From Bacteroidota bacterium (GTDB taxonomy: Bacteria > Bacteroidota > Bacteroidia > Bacteroidales > JAKIYJ01): a DNA stretch of 8,656 bases. Position 1 is the first letter of the stretch. Each line of letters opens with the position of its first letter. The stretch covers positions 1 through 8,656 of the forward strand of contig JAKIYJ010000049.1 in the NCBI GenBank assembly GCA_022708585.1, given 5' to 3'. The notes beneath the pieces were generated by a model. It did no database searches. It worked only from the letters and a program-made list of their open reading frames with translations, and was not told where the DNA came from. Positions 6,621-8,656 of this stretch are shown here, piece after piece. A program made the translations under genes and the position numbers.

Positions 6621-7180
6621 TGAAAATATCCATAAAATGCCATAATGCAATAAATGAAATAAAGGATAGAAAAGGCATAAAGTCCTTTTGACAGATACAT
6701 ACCAGTTGCAACAGCATCAATAAAAATCCAAAACAACCAGTTTTCAATAATTTTACGTGCCGAAAGGAATGTGCTTATGATACCACCAACAGTAGCAAAA
6801 GAATCAAGATATGGGAATGGATCGCCAGTATACCTGTCTAATACATATCCAGCGATACTGACACATAAAATAAATATTAAAATAATAATATAGAAGCCTT
6901 TGGTTTTAAGTTTACTCACTTTTAATGGAGTTCCATCTTTATTTCCTTTGTGCCAGTTATACCAACCAAAAATTGTAATAAATAAATAAAAAAATTGTAA
7001 AATAACTGCTGCATAAAATTGAGCATTAAAAAATACAAATATAGAAAATATAACATTTATAAGCCCTATAATCCAGCACCATATATTTTGACGTGCAGTT
7101 AACCACACTCCAATAAAACCCGCAATTGAAGCAATTACTTCATAATAGTTTTTTGCTATCCATTCAAAAACATAAGTCAT
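6593..7180 (-). CDS. pnuC: Nicotinamide riboside transporter PnuC
   Basis: This 195-residue inner-membrane protein fits the PnuC family, which takes up nicotinamide riboside by facilitated diffusion. About seven hydrophobic segments can be seen. Family hallmarks are WCWIIGLINV (34-43), QFFYLFITIFGWYNW (62-76), the DSFAT segment (126-130), ENWLFWIFIDA (146-156), and a final YFIYCIMAFYGYFQW region (174-188). The length is slightly below the Escherichia coli protein. PnuC relatives in Bacteroidota can instead carry thiamine (PnuT), but those usually sit next to thiamine genes and a TPP riboswitch. Here the partner is a riboside kinase, which traps the imported substrate, and no riboswitch was recognised upstream. 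The ATG at 7180 follows pheT by 105 bp on the same strand, so pheT read-through or its own promoter are both possible. Confidence 0.9.
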   Translation of the reverse strand: MTYVFEWIAKNYYEVIASIAGFIGVWLTARQNIWCWIIGLINVIFSIFVFFNAQFYAAVILQFFYLFITIFGWYNWHKGNKDGTPLKVSKLKTKGFYIIILIFILCVSIAGYVLDRYTGDPFPYLDSFATVGGIISTFLSARKIIENWLFWIFIDAVATGMYLSKGLYAFSILYFIYCIMAFYGYFQWKKSIVKV

Positions 7181-7285
7181 TTTATTCTCACAACTAAAAG
7201 ATATTTTTAATCACTTTTAAACCAATAACAAAAATTTATATTTTTTGAAATTCTTATATAAACCAGCAATCACAAATGCATTATG

Positions 7286-8656
7286 TCATCTGATTTTGGC
7301 ATTTAAATTTTTTTCAAAAGATATTTTAAGTTTATTCATTATATTGTCAATAATTTCATCAGTTAAAGTTTTATCTTCTGATTCAATAATAAACCTTATC
7401 GCATACGATTTTTTACCTGCTTCAATATTGTCTCCTTCATAAACATCGAACAAACTTACCTTTTTTAACAAAGGTCTAGCTGTTTTGTATGCAATTTCTT
7501 CGATTTCGGAATATTTAACATTTTTATCGATAAGCAAAGCCATATCTCGTTTTACTTCTGGAAATTTTGGCAAATCCCTTACAGCTACAATATTATTATT
7601 AAACGATAATAATTCTAAAATTTTATTCCAATTAAAAGAAGCATAAAAAACTTCTTCTTTAATATCAGTTTTTTTGAGAATAACAGGGTTAAGTTGCCCA
7701 AATTCAACGATAATATTTTCATTTAAAAGCAAAACAAGCCCTTCTGAAAATAATTCAGGGTTACTGTTTTTATTAACTAAACTTTCAGGTTTTACTCCAA
7801 TTTTTTTCAGAACATTATAAACATATAATTTTATATAATAAATATCAATTTTCAAATCGGGCATATACCAGTTTTCCGGGTATTGTTTGCCTGTCATAAA
7901 CAATGCTAACATCTCCTGTTGAAGATAATTATGAGTAACATCTGCATTTTTGTTATAATTGTCCGATAATTTATAAACGTTCCCGAATTCAAACAATTTC
8001 ATATCCTGTATTTTTCGATTTCGGTTATAAGCAATAATTTCAAGACCACCATATAATAAAGTCTGTCTTAATACATTCAAATCTTTGCTTATAGGGTTTA
8101 TTATTTTTACGGAATTGAGAACAGAAAAAATTTTATTTTTTTCATAATAATCCTGAGATGTAAGAGAATTGCATATTATTTCATAAAAACCATTGGCAGT
8201 TAAATATGTAGAAATTGTTTTTTTGGATGCTTCAAAAATATTTTCTATATTATGACCCAAAGAAGCATTAATTCTTCCAGTTAATGGAATCTTGTTGTAT
8301 CCATAAATTCTTAATATTTCTTCAATAACGTCAGCCTCACGGGTAACATCATTTTTAAAAGGTGGTATATCCAATAATAAACCATCGTTTTCTTCATTTA
8401 CAATTTTAATTTGTAAAGTTTCGAGTATAAGTTTTACAATATTTTTGTCGATAGCAATACCTGTAATGGTATTAAGTCTTTCGAAAGAAAGGTACACTCT
8501 GGCATGTTGTACCGGTAATGGATATACATCTTTAATTTCAGAAGAAACTGTTCCTCCTGCAATCTCGCCTATTAATAAAGCAGCTCTTTTTAATGCATAA
8601 ATAGTTATTTCAGGGTCTGAACCTCTTTCATACCTGAATGAAGCGTCAGTTTTTAA
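7286..8656 (-). CDS. pheT: Phenylalanyl-tRNA synthetase beta subunit (partial, 5' end off window)
   Basis: The reading frame is open from the window edge at 8656 to the TGA at 7286, giving the last 456 residues of the beta subunit, which with PheS charges tRNA-Phe in the cytoplasm. The fragment opens with LKTDASFRYERGSDP, the conserved PheT segment after the B3/B4 domain, then KRAALLIGEIAGG. The B5 domain follows (about 54-125) with VTREADVIEEILRIYGYNKI near its end. The catalytic-like core (about 140-350) contains NPISKDLNVLRQTLL. The C-terminal ferredoxin-fold anticodon-binding domain runs from about 362 to 456 (LPKFPEVKRDMALLIDK, then SLFDVYEG). A GTG at 8497 could be mistaken for a start, but the conserved upstream residues show the gene continues. 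Nothing looks degraded. Confidence 0.95.
   Translation of the reverse strand, partial: LKTDASFRYERGSDPEITIYALKRAALLIGEIAGGTVSSEIKDVYPLPVQHARVYLSFERLNTITGIAIDKNIVKLILETLQIKIVNEENDGLLLDIPPFKNDVTREADVIEEILRIYGYNKIPLTGRINASLGHNIENIFEASKKTISTYLTANGFYEIICNSLTSQDYYEKNKIFSVLNSVKIINPISKDLNVLRQTLLYGGLEIIAYNRNRKIQDMKLFEFGNVYKLSDNYNKNADVTHNYLQQEMLALFMTGKQYPENWYMPDLKIDIYYIKLYVYNVLKKIGVKPESLVNKNSNPELFSEGLVLLLNENIIVEFGQLNPVILKKTDIKEEVFYASFNWNKILELLSFNNNIVAVRDLPKFPEVKRDMALLIDKNVKYSEIEEIAYKTARPLLKKVSLFDVYEGDNIEAGKKSYAIRFIIESEDKTLTDEIIDNIMNKLKISFEKNLNAKIR

Noticed and set aside
7181..7285. TPP or other riboswitch upstream of pnuC
   Set aside because: The 105-bp gap is plain AT-rich DNA, and I could not find the conserved TPP-riboswitch core or any stable multi-helix fold by eye.
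7245..7442. 65-codon plus-strand open frame over the end of pheT
   Set aside because: It is antisense to the conserved ferredoxin-fold C-terminal domain of PheT and shows no protein features of its own.
7286..8497. A 403-residue PheT starting at the GTG at 8497
   Set aside because: The frame continues upstream to the window edge with strongly conserved PheT residues (for example RYERGSDP), so GTG 8497 is an internal Val codon.

Overview
The window looks like a chromosomal segment of an uncultured or environmental member of the Bacteroidota. The DNA is strongly AT-rich, genes lack obvious Shine-Dalgarno sequences, and one gene has a TAnnTTTG-type -7 box. The gene content also fits: an Omp28-type secreted thioredoxin-fold protein, a nucleoside kinase fused to a ThrRS-like N-terminus, a PnuC/nicotinamide riboside kinase pair, and a PheT with Bacteroidota-like length and order. 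No phage, plasmid, CRISPR, rRNA or tRNA gene was recognised.

Layout. (1) Positions 1-1547, minus strand: a secreted Omp28-like protein, cut by the window start. (2) 1548-2262: a gene-free stretch with two same-orientation copies of a small AT-rich inverted-repeat element (MITE-like). Between them lies a more GC-rich, strongly structured module of about 190 bp. (3) 2263-3591, minus strand: an amidase-signature hydrolase. (4) 3592-3988: a divergent intergenic region with a third, inverted copy of the MITE-like element. (5) 3989-5656, plus strand: a nucleoside (uridine-type) kinase with an N-terminal TGS/SAD-like region. (6) 5657-6086: a convergent intergenic region dominated by a 46-bp tandem repeat of nearly six copies, itself built of 9-bp subunits, with a terminator-like hairpin at one side. 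(7) 6087-7180, minus strand: overlapping genes for a nicotinamide riboside kinase and the PnuC transporter. (8) 7286-8656, minus strand: the C-terminal part of pheT, cut by the window end.

How the genes relate. The only clear functional unit is pnuC plus the kinase: PnuC brings nicotinamide riboside in and the kinase phosphorylates it to NMN, feeding NAD synthesis. They lie about 105 bp downstream of pheT on the same strand and may be read from it. The other genes look like independent single-gene units. The coding genes belong to known families. The least explained material is intergenic: the three-copy inverted-repeat element, the structured module joined to one copy, and the hierarchical tandem repeat.
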